From Halochromatium glycolicum (GTDB taxonomy: Bacteria > Pseudomonadota > Gammaproteobacteria > Chromatiales > Chromatiaceae), in NCBI RefSeq assembly GCF_016584085.1, contig NZ_NRSJ01000020.1, positions 1 to 64,000 on the forward strand: a DNA stretch of 64,000 nucleotides, in the 5' to 3' direction. Position numbers and translations under genes: made by a program. The notes beneath the pieces were generated by a model, which saw only the letters and a list, made by a program, of their open reading frames with translations, searched no databases and was not told where the DNA came from. Shown here one piece after another: positions 16,935-25,740 of the stretch (positions are counted from its first letter, which is position 1; every line of letters begins with the position of its first letter).

Positions 16935-18593
16935 TCAATCGCGCAAGGCCTTGCGTGATGGGATACCGGCGACCTGCTCATCGGCCCGGAGTGCCTTCAG
17001 CAGGCCCCAGCTCGCGATCAGCAGGAAGGCGGTCATCGGTAGCCCGGAGGTCAGTGATGCCGTGCGCAGCGCCTGCAGCCCTCCTGAGAGGAGCAATGTT
17101 GCCGCGACCGTGCCCTCGGCGACGGCCCAGAAGATCCGTTGCGCCTTGGGCGGATGCGGATGGCCGCCGGAGGTGACCATATCGTCGACCAGCGAGCCGG
17201 AATCGGACGAGGTAACGAAGAACACCACCACCATCAGGGTCGCCAGCACCGAGGTCAGCGCCTGCCAAGGGAGCTGGTCGAGCATCGCGTAGAGGCCGGC
17301 ACTGGCGTTGTCCTGCACCACGGCCTCGATGCCGCTCTCAGCGAAGATGACGCTGTGCAGCGCGGTTCCGCCGAACACGGTCAGCCACAGGAAGGTGAGT
17401 AGGACCGGCACCAATAGCACCGCCAGGATGAATTCTCCGACCGTTCGGCCGCGCGAGATGCGGGCGACGAAGACACCGACGAACGGCGACCAAGAGATCC
17501 ACCAGCTCCAGTAGAACAGCGTCCAATCGAACTGCCATTCGCTTCCGGGCCTGAGGTCCAGCCAGAGGCTCTGGCTGACGAAATGCTGCAGATAGGCGCC
17601 CGTGGACGAGATGAAGAGCTTGATCAGATAGACCGTCGGGCCAGCCAGGAACACGAACAGCATCAGCACCCCGGCGAGTCCGATATTGAACCGCGAGAGC
17701 AGACGGATGCCGCGATGCACGCCGGTGACGACCGAGACCGTCGCGACGGCGGTGATCACCGCGATGATCACCACCTGCACCATCTCGGCCTGAGGCAGGC
17801 CCGAGAGACGGGTCAAGCCGGCGTTGATCTGGATCGCGCCCAGGCCGAGCGAGGTCGCAACGCCGAACAGGGTGCCGACCGTGGCCAGGATATCGACCGC
17901 ATGGCCGATCGGCCCATGGATGCGCTTGCCGATCAGCGGATACAGCAACGAACGCGGCGCCAGCGGCAGCTCATGGCGGAAATGGAAATAGGCGATCGAG
18001 AGCCCGAAGACGATGTAGACGGCCCAGGGGTGCAGGCCCCAATGGAAGAAGCTCAGTCTTAGGGCCTCACGGACCGGGCCGCCCTCGGCGGCGGCGGAAA
18101 ACGGTGGATCGCTCCAGTGCATCACCGGTTCGGCCACGCCCCAGAAGACCAGGCCCGTGCCCATGCCGGCGCTGAACATCATCGCGAACCAGGACAGATA
18201 ACCGAGCTCGGGCTCGCTGTCCTCGCCGCCGAGGCGGATATTCCGATAAGGACTGACCAACAGCCAGAGCACGAACAGCAGCAGACTGGTGGCGCCCAGG
18301 ACATAGAACCAGCCGAAGTGGGTCAGGATTGCGGACTGGATCGCACCGAAGACCTGCTGTGCAGCATCCGGCCAGCCCACGCCGAGTGCGACGAAGCCGA
18401 TGACGACAGCGGCCGAGCCGAGGAAGACGGTCGGCTGCATCGTCGACAACAGGCTCGACAGGCGCGGCTGAACGGCTGCCAGGATGGGGGAGAGTCTAGA
18501 CACGTTGGGAACACTCGGGTCGAGCGGACCGGCTGTGGGACGCGCTGGGGCGCTGAGGGAGCTGCGAGGGGCGCCGGAGCGCCCCCCGGTCAT
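16935..18593 (-). CDS. BCCT-family betaine/choline/carnitine transporter
   Basis: This 552-residue secondary transporter imports quaternary-ammonium compatible solutes such as glycine betaine. Family signatures are FAMMFSAGMGTGLVFWGVAEPVMHW, FFHWGLHPWAVY (TM4) and the conserved TM8 stretch FYWSWWISWSPFVGVFVARISRGRT. The first ~50 residues are a Ser/Pro-rich extension; an internal ATG at 18440 is an alternative start. The long start lies three bases after the fasciclin gene's stop, which favours coupling. A second BCCT protein is at 62134. Twelve transmembrane helices fit the family. Confidence 0.9.
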   Translation of the reverse strand: MTGGRSGAPRSSLSAPARPTAGPLDPSVPNVSRLSPILAAVQPRLSSLLSTMQPTVFLGSAAVVIGFVALGVGWPDAAQQVFGAIQSAILTHFGWFYVLGATSLLLFVLWLLVSPYRNIRLGGEDSEPELGYLSWFAMMFSAGMGTGLVFWGVAEPVMHWSDPPFSAAAEGGPVREALRLSFFHWGLHPWAVYIVFGLSIAYFHFRHELPLAPRSLLYPLIGKRIHGPIGHAVDILATVGTLFGVATSLGLGAIQINAGLTRLSGLPQAEMVQVVIIAVITAVATVSVVTGVHRGIRLLSRFNIGLAGVLMLFVFLAGPTVYLIKLFISSTGAYLQHFVSQSLWLDLRPGSEWQFDWTLFYWSWWISWSPFVGVFVARISRGRTVGEFILAVLLVPVLLTFLWLTVFGGTALHSVIFAESGIEAVVQDNASAGLYAMLDQLPWQALTSVLATLMVVVFFVTSSDSGSLVDDMVTSGGHPHPPKAQRIFWAVAEGTVAATLLLSGGLQALRTASLTSGLPMTAFLLIASWGLLKALRADEQVAGIPSRKALRD

Positions 18594-18596
18594 CGC

Positions 18597-19208
18597 TTAC
18601 AGGATTACACGGTCGATCACGTGCACGATGCCGTTGCCGGCGACCAGATTGCTCTGGACGATCTCAGCACCGCCGACGCTCAGCTGCGCACCGGGGGCAC
18701 TGAGCTGCAGTGCCTTGCCGGACAGGCTCTCGGTCTGGTCGGCTTGCAGCAGGTCCGTGATACCGAGCCGGGCCCGCACGACGTGATTGCTGACCAGGTC
18801 GATCAGTGCTTGCTGATCCTGCATGAGCGCCTGGCGCTTCTCTTCGGGCAACGCATCGAAGGCCGAATTGGTCGGCACGAAGAGCGTGAAGGGACCGTCT
18901 TCCTTCAGGACCTCGAGCATGCCGGCCTGCTCGACGGCCTGCTCGAAGTCGCTGAACAGCGCGGCGTCCTGAGTGATGTCGAGAACCGTGCTGTCGGCGG
19001 CCGAGCCGACCGTCTTCGGCGGGTCGTAAGAGGCGAACGGACCCGGGGCCTCATAGTTCCGGTCACCGGCCTCGGCGCGCGCCAAGGTCTCCTCGTCCGC
19101 GTACTTGCTGCCGAAGGTCAACGCGGTGAGCGGGCCAAGGCCGATCACGAGCGCAAAGATGATCGTCCAACGTTGCTGGGTCAGGAAGGTGGGTTGCTGA
19201 TCAGTCAT
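18597..19208 (-). CDS. Membrane-anchored fasciclin (FAS1) protein
   Basis: The 203-residue protein has an N-terminal membrane anchor (WTIIFALVIGLGPLTALTFG) followed by one FAS1 domain. The domain shows ALFSDFEQAVEQAGMLEVLKEDGPFTLFVPTNSAFDAL (H1 motif region) and NGIVHVIDRVIL at the C-terminal end. FAS1 domains mediate adhesion on the periplasmic or outer face. The start at 19208 is supported by AAGAGGA ten bases upstream; the open frame extends to 19346 without sense. It is immediately upstream of the BCCT transporter, a pairing I cannot explain by known pathway. Confidence 0.85.
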   Translation of the reverse strand: MTDQQPTFLTQQRWTIIFALVIGLGPLTALTFGSKYADEETLARAEAGDRNYEAPGPFASYDPPKTVGSAADSTVLDITQDAALFSDFEQAVEQAGMLEVLKEDGPFTLFVPTNSAFDALPEEKRQALMQDQQALIDLVSNHVVRARLGITDLLQADQTESLSGKALQLSAPGAQLSVGGAEIVQSNLVAGNGIVHVIDRVIL

Positions 19209-19383
19209 CGCCTGAATCCTCTTGCTTGATGGTTGGATGAGTGCCAAACCGGCGCGCCCGAGAGCTGGGGTAGCTCGCCTGGGAGCTGGGACCGCCCAGC
19301 TGGAAGCGCCGGACACATCGCTCTGGGTGGGAGTGGCCAGACTCATGCAGCGACCATGCCAGGGTGCTCCAGAACGCTCTCAC

Positions 19384-19453
19384 GGGTGCCGGGTGCAGGG
19401 TGCCGGGTGCTGGGTGCTGGGTGCTGGGTGCTGGGTGCCGGGTGCAGAGTGCT
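19384..19453. repeat. 7-bp tandem repeat, ten units
   Basis: Ten heptamers of the form GGGTGC(T/C/A) lie head to tail, the four central ones identical; the last is GAGTGCT. No gene covers it. It lies in the intergenic region 19209-20114. Confidence 0.88.
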
Positions 19454-19520
19454 CCGGAACGCCCTCCAGGATGCTCCAGCTCGCTCTATGGCGTCTTGGG
19501 GATGCCTCGATCTGTTTCTC

Positions 19521-19639
19521 GTGCAAGACAGTGGAAATCCCGAGACCGATTGTCGCTGCCCGCAAGGGTCGTGCGGCAGGAGCCCGCTTGCGGGCGATCT
19601 TCGCCGTCGCGAGCGCGGCCTGGTCGCCCGCAAGCGGGC
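19521..19639. repeat. Dispersed repeat copy B with two inverted REP palindromes
   Basis: 19521-19624 matches the repeat at 2723-2826. It contains GCCCGC-TT-GCGGGC (19582-19595) and, 30 bases on, the inverse form GCCCGC-AA-GCGGGC (19626-19639) followed by CTCCTAC. Two REP units in opposite orientation form a BIME-like arrangement. Confidence 0.8.
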
Positions 19640-19964
19640 TCCTACAGCGGTGAGGGCCAGATGGCAGGGACAGGGTCTCGGGTCTGTCTGACGCGAGGCA
19701 CCAGGGGCAGCACTCGGGGGATTTGGCCCGGTCGCTGGTTCATAGAAACCGCTTGGGCGGTCTGTTTGCCCAGTGCGCTGTTGCCCCATGTGCTTCGCCC
19801 AGTGCGCTGTTGCCCAATGTGCCTCTCCGAGGCGGGTTGGCGCCGATGCAGCGGGGCCTTGAGCGCCTGCGGATCGGCGGCGCCGCCCGGGTTGCATCTA
19901 GACTCGGGTGGTCTGCTCTGGACTGGATCTGGGAGGGGGTGGGAACGAACTGGGACCGAATGGC

Positions 19965-20048
19965 GACCGAGCTGGACACCGACTTGGAGACCAAGCTGGA
20001 CACCGACCTGGAGACCGAGCTGGAGACCGAGCTGCTCACCGAATTGGG
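19965..20048. repeat. 12-bp tandem repeat, seven units
   Basis: There are seven 12-base units of the type (G/C)ACCGAGCTGGA. One frame reads as Thr-Glu-Leu-Asp/Glu repeats with a possible ATG at 19960. I find no convincing gene using it, since the plus-strand dioxygenase starts 66 bases downstream with its own ribosome-binding site. Confidence 0.82.
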
Positions 20049-20114
20049 GGGGCGGGCGCGGCGTTTGCACGAGAGAACGACCATTTCAATATGCCACTCC
20101 AGCGGAGGGCTTCG

Positions 20115-21506
20115 ATGTTCTTCAAACAGTTTTACCTCCCGAGTCTCGGCCACGCCTCCTACCTGGTGGGCTCGGAAGAATCGGGAGAGGCCCTGGTGCT
20201 CGATGTGCGCCGGGATGTCGAGACCTACTTCGCTGAGGCGCGAGAGCAGGGGATGCGTATCCGCTATGCCTGCGATACCCATCAGCACAACGACTACCTG
20301 AGCGGGATCTGCGAGCTGCCCGAGCGCGGCGACGTGCAGCTGCTGGCCGGCGCGCGTGCCGAGGTCGGCTACCCGGTTCGCGCGATGGACGACGGCGAGA
20401 CCCTCGAGATGGGCGAGGTGCGCTTCGAGCTGATGCACACCCCAGGGCATACGCCGGAGCACATCAGCCTGCTGGTCACCGATCGCTCCCGCGGCGACGA
20501 GCCGGCGATCCTGTTCTCGGGCGGGGCGCTCCTGGTCGGCGATCTGGCGCGGCCGGACCTGTTGGGCGGGGAAGAGGAAACGCGGCGCGGCGCCGAATCC
20601 TTCTGCGCGACCCTGCAGCACAAGATCCTGCCGTTGCCGGACTTCGTCGAGGTCTTCCCGACCCATGTGGCCGGCTCGCTCTGCGGCGGCAACATCGGCA
20701 GTCGGCTGTCGACGACCATCGGCTACGAGCGCCGCATGAACCAGCTCCTGAGCAGCCTCTCGTCCAGCGACGAGTTCGTGCGCCAGTGCATGGACCTGAC
20801 CGACCTGCCCGCGGTGCCGCCGTACTGGCCACGGATGCGCCAGCTCAACACCGAGGGGCCGCCGCGGCTCGGCGTGCTCGCCGATCCGCCGCCGCTCGGC
20901 ATCGAGGAGTTTGAATCGGCGCGTGAGCAGGGTGCGCTCGTCGTCGACTGCCGGCCCCCCGAGGCGTTCTCGGCCCACATCCCGGGCGCGATCAATGTCG
21001 GCATCGGCAACAGCTTCGCGACCTGGGCCGGCAGCGTGCTGCCGCCCGAGCGTGACCTGGTCCTGGTGCTCGACCGCGCCGAGGACCTCTGGGAGGTCTG
21101 CTGGCAGCTGTTGCGGATCGGCTATCCGCTGCCGCGCGGCTGGCTCGGCGGCGGCATGCTGGCCTGGCGCACGGCCGGCAAGCCGATCGACGTGCTGCCG
21201 CAGTGGACCGTGCGCGAGCTCCGGCAGGCGCTCGACAAGGACCGCGATCTGCTCGTGCTCGATGTGCGTCAGCCAGCGGAGTGGAGCGCCGGGCACATCC
21301 CGGAGGCCCGCCACATCACCGGCGCCGAGATCGCCGCGCGTGTCGACGAGCTGCCCAAGGACCGGCCGATCGCCTCGATCTGCGGCAGTGGCTATCGTTC
21401 ATCGGTCGCGGCCAGCGTACTCAAGGCGCAGGGTCATCGGGAGGTCTACAACGTGCTCGGCGGCATGACCGGCTGGGAGGCCGAGGGCTTCAAGACCACG
21501 CCCTGA
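20115..21506 (+). CDS. CstB-like persulfide dioxygenase-rhodanese fusion
   Basis: The 463-residue three-domain protein has an N-terminal metallo-beta-lactamase domain with DTHQHNDYLSG, the H-x-H-x-D-Y variant seen in CstB, and HTPGHTPEHIS, then FPTHVAGSLCGG. A first rhodanese-like domain follows (about 270-360; VVDCRPPEAFSAHIPGA) with no catalytic cysteine (VLDRAED). The active rhodanese (about 370-463) has SICGSGYRSS. CstB-type enzymes oxidise persulfide sulfur with O2 and transfer sulfane sulfur to give thiosulfate. This fits sulfide metabolism or detoxification in the cytoplasm. The start has GGAGG seven bases upstream. Confidence 0.87.
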   Translation: MFFKQFYLPSLGHASYLVGSEESGEALVLDVRRDVETYFAEAREQGMRIRYACDTHQHNDYLSGICELPERGDVQLLAGARAEVGYPVRAMDDGETLEMGEVRFELMHTPGHTPEHISLLVTDRSRGDEPAILFSGGALLVGDLARPDLLGGEEETRRGAESFCATLQHKILPLPDFVEVFPTHVAGSLCGGNIGSRLSTTIGYERRMNQLLSSLSSSDEFVRQCMDLTDLPAVPPYWPRMRQLNTEGPPRLGVLADPPPLGIEEFESAREQGALVVDCRPPEAFSAHIPGAINVGIGNSFATWAGSVLPPERDLVLVLDRAEDLWEVCWQLLRIGYPLPRGWLGGGMLAWRTAGKPIDVLPQWTVRELRQALDKDRDLLVLDVRQPAEWSAGHIPEARHITGAEIAARVDELPKDRPIASICGSGYRSSVAASVLKAQGHREVYNVLGGMTGWEAEGFKTTP

Positions 21507-21740
21507 CGAGAAGCTGTGTCAAGCCCGCGAAGCTTGATAGCCATTCCGCCTGATCGCCGGACAGAAAGCGCCAGAACAGTCAGCACCGATGGGCTCAGCT
21601 TGTCCGGAAACCAGGGCGAGTGACTAGAGAAGCCCGAACAGAATGACCTCTGCGGCTTGAAAATTCAGCAGTTTGTCTAGGCTGGGCGGGCATTGTGACA
21701 GGGCATCTTGGCAGTCAGATTATTGCAAGCGAGGGTTTTG

Positions 21741-21962
21741 ATGGTGACCGACGAAGACAAAGCAGATCAGGGAGGCGAATGGCCGACGCCGCTGCGCTGC
21801 GAGCAGTGTCAGCGCGAGGTCCCGCCCGATGAGGCGCTGCATCCCGAAGGTCAGGACTACACGCTGGCCTTCTGCTCCCCCGCGTGCCATGCACTCTGGC
21901 GTGAAGAACAGGCCGAGCCCCTGATCTCGCGCCATCGGCAGCGCAGCGGGCGCGAAGACTGA
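21741..21962 (+). CDS. DUF3330 zinc-ribbon-like small protein
   Basis: This 73-residue protein has two Cys pairs, CEQCQREVPPDEAL and FCSPACHALWREE, typical of DUF3330 proteins. They probably bind one zinc. Function is unknown; members occur beside stress and sulfur genes. Start at 21741 with GAGGG upstream. It is 12 bases before the PRC-barrel gene, so the two are likely co-transcribed. Confidence 0.78.
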   Translation: MVTDEDKADQGGEWPTPLRCEQCQREVPPDEALHPEGQDYTLAFCSPACHALWREEQAEPLISRHRQRSGRED

Positions 21963-21974
21963 TCGGAGACCGAT

Positions 21975-22754
21975 ATGAACCAAAGCTTTCTCTCAGTGAA
22001 TACGCTCCTCGGGTGGAGGTTGCGCACCCGTGACGGCATGACGGCGGGTCTGCGCGATGTCTTGCTCGATACCGACAACTGGACGCTGAGCCTGCTATCG
22101 GCCGAGGCCGAGGGTTGGGCGCCGGAGCGCGAGCTGCTGCTCGCCCCGCGGATGGTGACCGGTTACGACGAGGCCCGCGCCGAGCTCGATCTGGACGCCG
22201 ATGCCGAAACCCTGCGATCGAGCCCGACGCTGGCGACCGAGGACGGGATCGCCGGATTCGGTGACGAAGAGGCGCTGCCACCGGCTTGGGACGCGCATTG
22301 GCGGGCCGAGATCGATCCTGAAGACGGCGTCGATCCGCCTCCAGCGCCGACCGAGGAGCTGGATACCGAGGTTCCAGCGGACCTCGGCATCGAGACCGAT
22401 CTGTCAGCGGACGATCTACTGCGCGCCGAAACCCTGATGGGCTGGACTGCCGAGACCGCTGACGGTGTGAACTTGACCATCAACGATCTCGTCGTCGACG
22501 ACCGTGACTGGGCCTTGGCCTACCTCGACGTCGGGATCGGCGATCCGAGCGCCGTCGCTGAAGGTTCTGGCGGCTCTGGTCGCGGCAGCGAACAGCCGTG
22601 CCTGGTTTCGCGTCAGTGGATCGACTGGCTCAACCACAGCGGGGAGACCCTGCATCTTGCGGTCTGGGCGCAGGAGCTGCGCACAGCGCCGGCGGTGCCG
22701 AGTCCGGTGGCCTCCGATGCGCGCTCGCAAGTGCGCGTCTACGAGCCGGCCTGA
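21975..22754 (+). CDS. Protein with two PRC-barrel domains
   Basis: The 259-residue soluble protein has two PRC-barrel modules. The first begins VNTLLGWRLRTRDGMTAGLRDVLLDTDNWTL; the second begins RAETLMGWTAETADGVNLTINDLVVDDRDWAL. Between them is an acidic linker rich in Asp, Glu and Pro. The PRC-barrel was defined in photosynthetic reaction-centre H subunit and RimM; stand-alone bacterial members are of unknown function. A second two-barrel protein with similar phrasing is at 55659. Short tandem repeats follow the stop. Confidence 0.82.
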   Translation: MNQSFLSVNTLLGWRLRTRDGMTAGLRDVLLDTDNWTLSLLSAEAEGWAPERELLLAPRMVTGYDEARAELDLDADAETLRSSPTLATEDGIAGFGDEEALPPAWDAHWRAEIDPEDGVDPPPAPTEELDTEVPADLGIETDLSADDLLRAETLMGWTAETADGVNLTINDLVVDDRDWALAYLDVGIGDPSAVAEGSGGSGRGSEQPCLVSRQWIDWLNHSGETLHLAVWAQELRTAPAVPSPVASDARSQVRVYEPA

Positions 22755-22974
22755 TCCGCAACAGCCCGATCCCCGGCAGTCTGATCCCCAACAGCCTGAT
22801 CCCGCTCGAGATCGCCTTCGGCGAGCCCGGGGTTCAGCGAACGGCGCGCGGCGACCGCGAGCGAGCCGGCATGGCCAAGGAGGGAGCCGGCATGGCCAAG
22901 GAGGGGTCCGCTACGGCTGGCCCGGAGACGGCTGATCGTCGAGTGTCAATCTTTCCCATCGCAGGAGGTGTCCG
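22755..22974. other. Short intergenic region with imperfect tandem repeats
   Basis: It holds three imperfect ~15-base units of CAG(C/T)CTGATCCCC type (22760-22805). A doubled GGCATGGCCAAGGAGGG-containing unit of 21 bases follows (about 22868-22909). The gene at 22975 has AGGAGG upstream. Confidence 0.6.
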
Positions 22975-23331
22975 ATGAGCGATCCGAACAACATTGATGC
23001 CCTACTGGATCAGGACGGCTTTCTCGCTGACCCGGCGCAGTGGAACCCAGAGGTGGCCAAACAGCTTGCCTGGCGTGTCGATATCGGTGAGCTCGACGAC
23101 GCCCATTGGCGGATCATCGATCGGCTGCGTGCGCATTTCAATCAGGCCGGGACCTTGCCGGTGCAGCGTACGCTCTGCCGCGAGCTCGAGCTGGAGTCGG
23201 ACTGCCTGCTGGCCTGGTTCGGAGGGCCGGTCGAGGCCTGGACCGTCGCCGGCTTACCCAATCCCGGCGAAGAGGCGAAGGTCTACATGGCCGACATGGA
23301 AGCGCGCGCCAAGACCGGCTATGGGGAATGA
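22975..23331 (+). CDS. DsrC/TusE-family paralogue lacking the C-terminal cysteines
   Basis: This 118-residue DsrC-fold protein has the family order: GFLADPAQWNPEVAKQLA, LDDAHWRIIDRLRAHF, LPVQRTLCREL. In DsrC and TusE the C-terminal arm ends in a conserved cysteine within a Gly-Leu-Pro-Lys-Pro-Thr-Gly-Cys context. Here the arm reads GLPNPGEEAK and runs on 18 residues with no cysteine. The sulfur-carrying role is therefore unlikely; regulatory DsrC-like proteins without the cysteine are known. Two internal Cys remain. Start at 22975 has AGGAGG upstream. It precedes a small membrane protein gene. Confidence 0.82.
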   Translation: MSDPNNIDALLDQDGFLADPAQWNPEVAKQLAWRVDIGELDDAHWRIIDRLRAHFNQAGTLPVQRTLCRELELESDCLLAWFGGPVEAWTVAGLPNPGEEAKVYMADMEARAKTGYGE

Positions 23332-23361
23332 TCTCGATAGTGCCGCAGCAGGAGGTTGATC

Positions 23362-23679
23362 ATGGCTCATAAGACGCGCAAGCACTGGGGTCAGATGCCT
23401 TGGTGGCAAAAGGCGGCGGTCTGCTGCTCCCAGCCGACACTCTTCTACAGTCTGATGTTCGCCTTCGTCGGGCTGCTGTTCCTGCTCGGGGCCTTCTATC
23501 TGGACCCCGACATGTGGACTGTCGGCCTGATCCTGATCCTGATCTCAGCGGTCATGGTGATCACCTACCTGGTGCTCGCCTATCGCGCATTCGGGCGCGA
23601 AGGTCGCCGGGACGAGTCGCCCGCGGTCGACTATGTGAACAAGGGCGACGCGGCCAACGCTGAGCGCGGCCAAGGCTGA
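23362..23679 (+). CDS. Small two-helix membrane protein
   Basis: The protein has 105 residues with two transmembrane segments (FYSLMFAFVGLLFLLGAFYL and VGLILILISAVMVITYLVLAY) and a charged C-terminal tail. I do not recognise the family. The ATG at 23362 sits 6-7 bases after GGAGG; a TTG two codons earlier is unlikely. It follows the DsrC paralogue by 30 bases and is probably in its operon. Confidence 0.65.
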   Translation: MAHKTRKHWGQMPWWQKAAVCCSQPTLFYSLMFAFVGLLFLLGAFYLDPDMWTVGLILILISAVMVITYLVLAYRAFGREGRRDESPAVDYVNKGDAANAERGQG

Positions 23680-23796
23680 GGCCGTTAAGGAAGGCGGCTC
23701 TCATGGCTGGCCACAAGCGCCGTTCTGCGTCGCCTGCTCTTCCAACTTGCCGGCATTGCTGGCGCCCGGGGCCTGGCCTGCGGCTGGCGGACCAAT

Positions 23797-24217
23797 CCGC
23801 ACACAGCCTGAGATCACGCCAGTGAACGTCGCGTTCGCCCTGTTCCTGCTCCGGCGCCGGCGCCGGCAACAACGTGCGTCTCGCCCTGCTCGGCATCGTC
23901 TTCAGGTCCGCCGGCCTTCCCGACCGGCAATGCCCTGCTGGCCGAGCTTTACAGCCAGCGCGACACCCTGATTCAGAGCCTCCAGGACTGGCAAGCCACC
24001 GGCGAGCAGATCAGCCAGTGTTGGCTGAACTGGACCCAGCTGCAAACGCTGCTTCGAGCAAGCGCGCATGGACGCCGCCCGGCTGCTGGAGCCCAAGGTG
24101 CAGCGCGTCGACCTCCCGCGCCGCACCCTCACCGACGAGGCCGAGCTCGCCGACTGGCTCGCCGAGGCCGAGGTGCGCATCCGCGCCAAGCTCGCGGATA
24201 GGCCGGTGATGGTCTAG
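23797..24217 (+). pseudogene. Collapsed BREX relic: brxA and brxC fragments
   Basis: Four collinear pieces of BREX genes are joined by deletions. 23797-23848 matches brxA 27120-27171 with two mismatches. 23857-23923 matches brxC 28352-28418. 23924-24051 matches brxC around 30722-30849. About 24062-24217 matches the brxC 3' end (31235-31389), including the stop region. All are on the plus strand in BREX order. Substitutions are scattered and mostly synonymous in type, so this is a diverged cassette rather than a recent copy of the intact one. Frames are disrupted and no product is expected. Confidence 0.85.
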
Positions 24218-24262
24218 CAGGTTATTGTTGCAATCTTTCCACGCGATGGATAATTTGCGCCG

Positions 24263-25444
24263 ATGCTCTCTCGACTTGTCACCGATGAGGTTGCCGCGGC
24301 ACTGAGCCGTCAGGCAGCGGTCGCGCTGATCGGGCCGCGCCAGGTCGGCAAGACGACGCTCGCGCTGGCAATCGGCGAGGCAAGCAACGCGCTCTATCTG
24401 GACCTGGAAGACCCAGACGACCGCTCCCGCTTGTCGAGTCCGACACTGTTTCTCGACAACGTCGAGGACCGACTGGTGATCCTGGACGAGATCCACCGCA
24501 TGCCCGAGCTGTTTCAGGGCCTGCGCGGCATCATCGACAAGGGGCGCCGTAAGGGCAAAGGCAAGGGGCGGTTCCTCATCCTCGGCTCGGCTTCGCTCGA
24601 CCTGCTGCGACAGTCGGGCGAGACACTGGCGGGACGCATCGCCTATATCCATCTCGATCCGTTCTCCGCGCTGGAGATCGAGGATACGCGCGCGGCGCGC
24701 GAGCGCCTCTGGCTGCGCGGGGGCTTCCCAGACAGCTACCTGGCCGCGAGCGACGGCGAGAGCCTGGCGCTGCGCAGGGACTTCATTCGCACCTATCTCG
24801 AGCGCGACGTGCCGATGTTCGGGCCGCGCATTCCCGCGACCACCCTGGAGCGACTCTGGACCATGCTCGCCCATCGCCAGGGAACACTGCTGAACGCCTC
24901 CGAGCTGGCGCGGGCGCTGGAGGTGAGCACCCAGTCCGTCACGCGCTATATCGATCTGCTTTGCGATCTCTTGCTGGTCAGGCGACTGCGACCCTTTCAT
25001 GCCAACATCGGCAAGCGCCTGGTGAAATCGCCGAAGGTCTATGTCCGCGACAGCGGGCTGGTGCATGCGCTGCTCGGGCTCGAAACTCTGGAGCAGCTCG
25101 CCGGACATCCGGTCGTCGGCTACAGCTGGGAGGGCTATGTGCTGGAAAACCTGCTCTCGGTCTTGCCCTGGCGCTCATCCGCTTTCTTCTATCGAACCAG
25201 CCGCGGCGCCGAGATCGATCTGTTGCTGGAGCACAATGACGGGACGCGCTGGGCCATCGAGGTGAAACGGAGCCTCGCGGCCAAGGTTGAGCGCGGTTTT
25301 CATCAGGCCTGTGAAGACATCAAGCCACAGCGAGCCTTTCTGGTGCATGCCGGCGAGGATCAGTATCCGGTCTCAGCGCAGTTGGAGGCCATCAGCCTCA
25401 GAGGCCTGATGGAGGCGCTTCGTGCGATGGCGCCCGCCACCTGA
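24263..25444 (+). CDS. AAA_14/DUF4143 ATPase
   Basis: This 393-residue protein has an N-terminal P-loop ATPase (ALIGPRQVGKTTLAL, Walker A about residues 24-31; LVILDEIHRMPELFQGL, Walker B). A middle helical part (LRRDFIRTYLERDVPMFG) follows. The C-terminal DUF4143 domain has FYRTSRGAEIDLLLEH...WAIEVKRS, a PD-(D/E)xK-like E-I-D...E-V-K pattern. The family is common on accessory DNA with unproven function. It lies between the brxC and pglX relics of the degraded BREX cassette, upstream of MazEF, so it may be cargo inserted there. Start at 24263 without a strong ribosome-binding site. Confidence 0.87.
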   Translation: MLSRLVTDEVAAALSRQAAVALIGPRQVGKTTLALAIGEASNALYLDLEDPDDRSRLSSPTLFLDNVEDRLVILDEIHRMPELFQGLRGIIDKGRRKGKGKGRFLILGSASLDLLRQSGETLAGRIAYIHLDPFSALEIEDTRAARERLWLRGGFPDSYLAASDGESLALRRDFIRTYLERDVPMFGPRIPATTLERLWTMLAHRQGTLLNASELARALEVSTQSVTRYIDLLCDLLLVRRLRPFHANIGKRLVKSPKVYVRDSGLVHALLGLETLEQLAGHPVVGYSWEGYVLENLLSVLPWRSSAFFYRTSRGAEIDLLLEHNDGTRWAIEVKRSLAAKVERGFHQACEDIKPQRAFLVHAGEDQYPVSAQLEAISLRGLMEALRAMAPAT

Positions 25445-25515
25445 AGCGCGGCGTTGCATGTAACGCATCGACCCTCTAAGCTGTTTCATGTAACGCAAAC
25501 ACGACGGAGGGAGCG

Positions 25516-25740
25516 ATGGCATCCACAGAGGTCAACGCACGCGTCCAAAGGCACCGCGAGGCGCTGCGCCGGGCGGGGCTGCGTCCGGTACAGATTTGGG
25601 TGCCTGATACGCGCCGGGCAGGCTTCGCGGAGGAATGTCGCCGACAGTCTCGCCTTGCGGCCCAAGCGGATGCCGCAGATAGCGACATGCAGCATTGGCT
25701 GGACGAAGCCCTCACCGATCTGGAGGGCTGGACCGCATGA
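25516..25740 (+). CDS. MazE-type antitoxin (DUF3018)
   Basis: This 74-residue antitoxin has the DUF3018 pattern: VNARVQRHREALRRAGLRPVQIWVPDTRRAGFAEECRRQS, then an acidic tail ending EGWTA. It neutralises the MazF toxin encoded next; stop and start overlap (ATGA). GGAGGGAG precedes the start. Confidence 0.87.
   Translation: MASTEVNARVQRHREALRRAGLRPVQIWVPDTRRAGFAEECRRQSRLAAQADAADSDMQHWLDEALTDLEGWTA

Noticed and set aside
23703..23796. Short ATG frame ahead of the BREX relic.
   Set aside because: The frame runs straight into the relic, and its residues match neither brxA nor a known protein.
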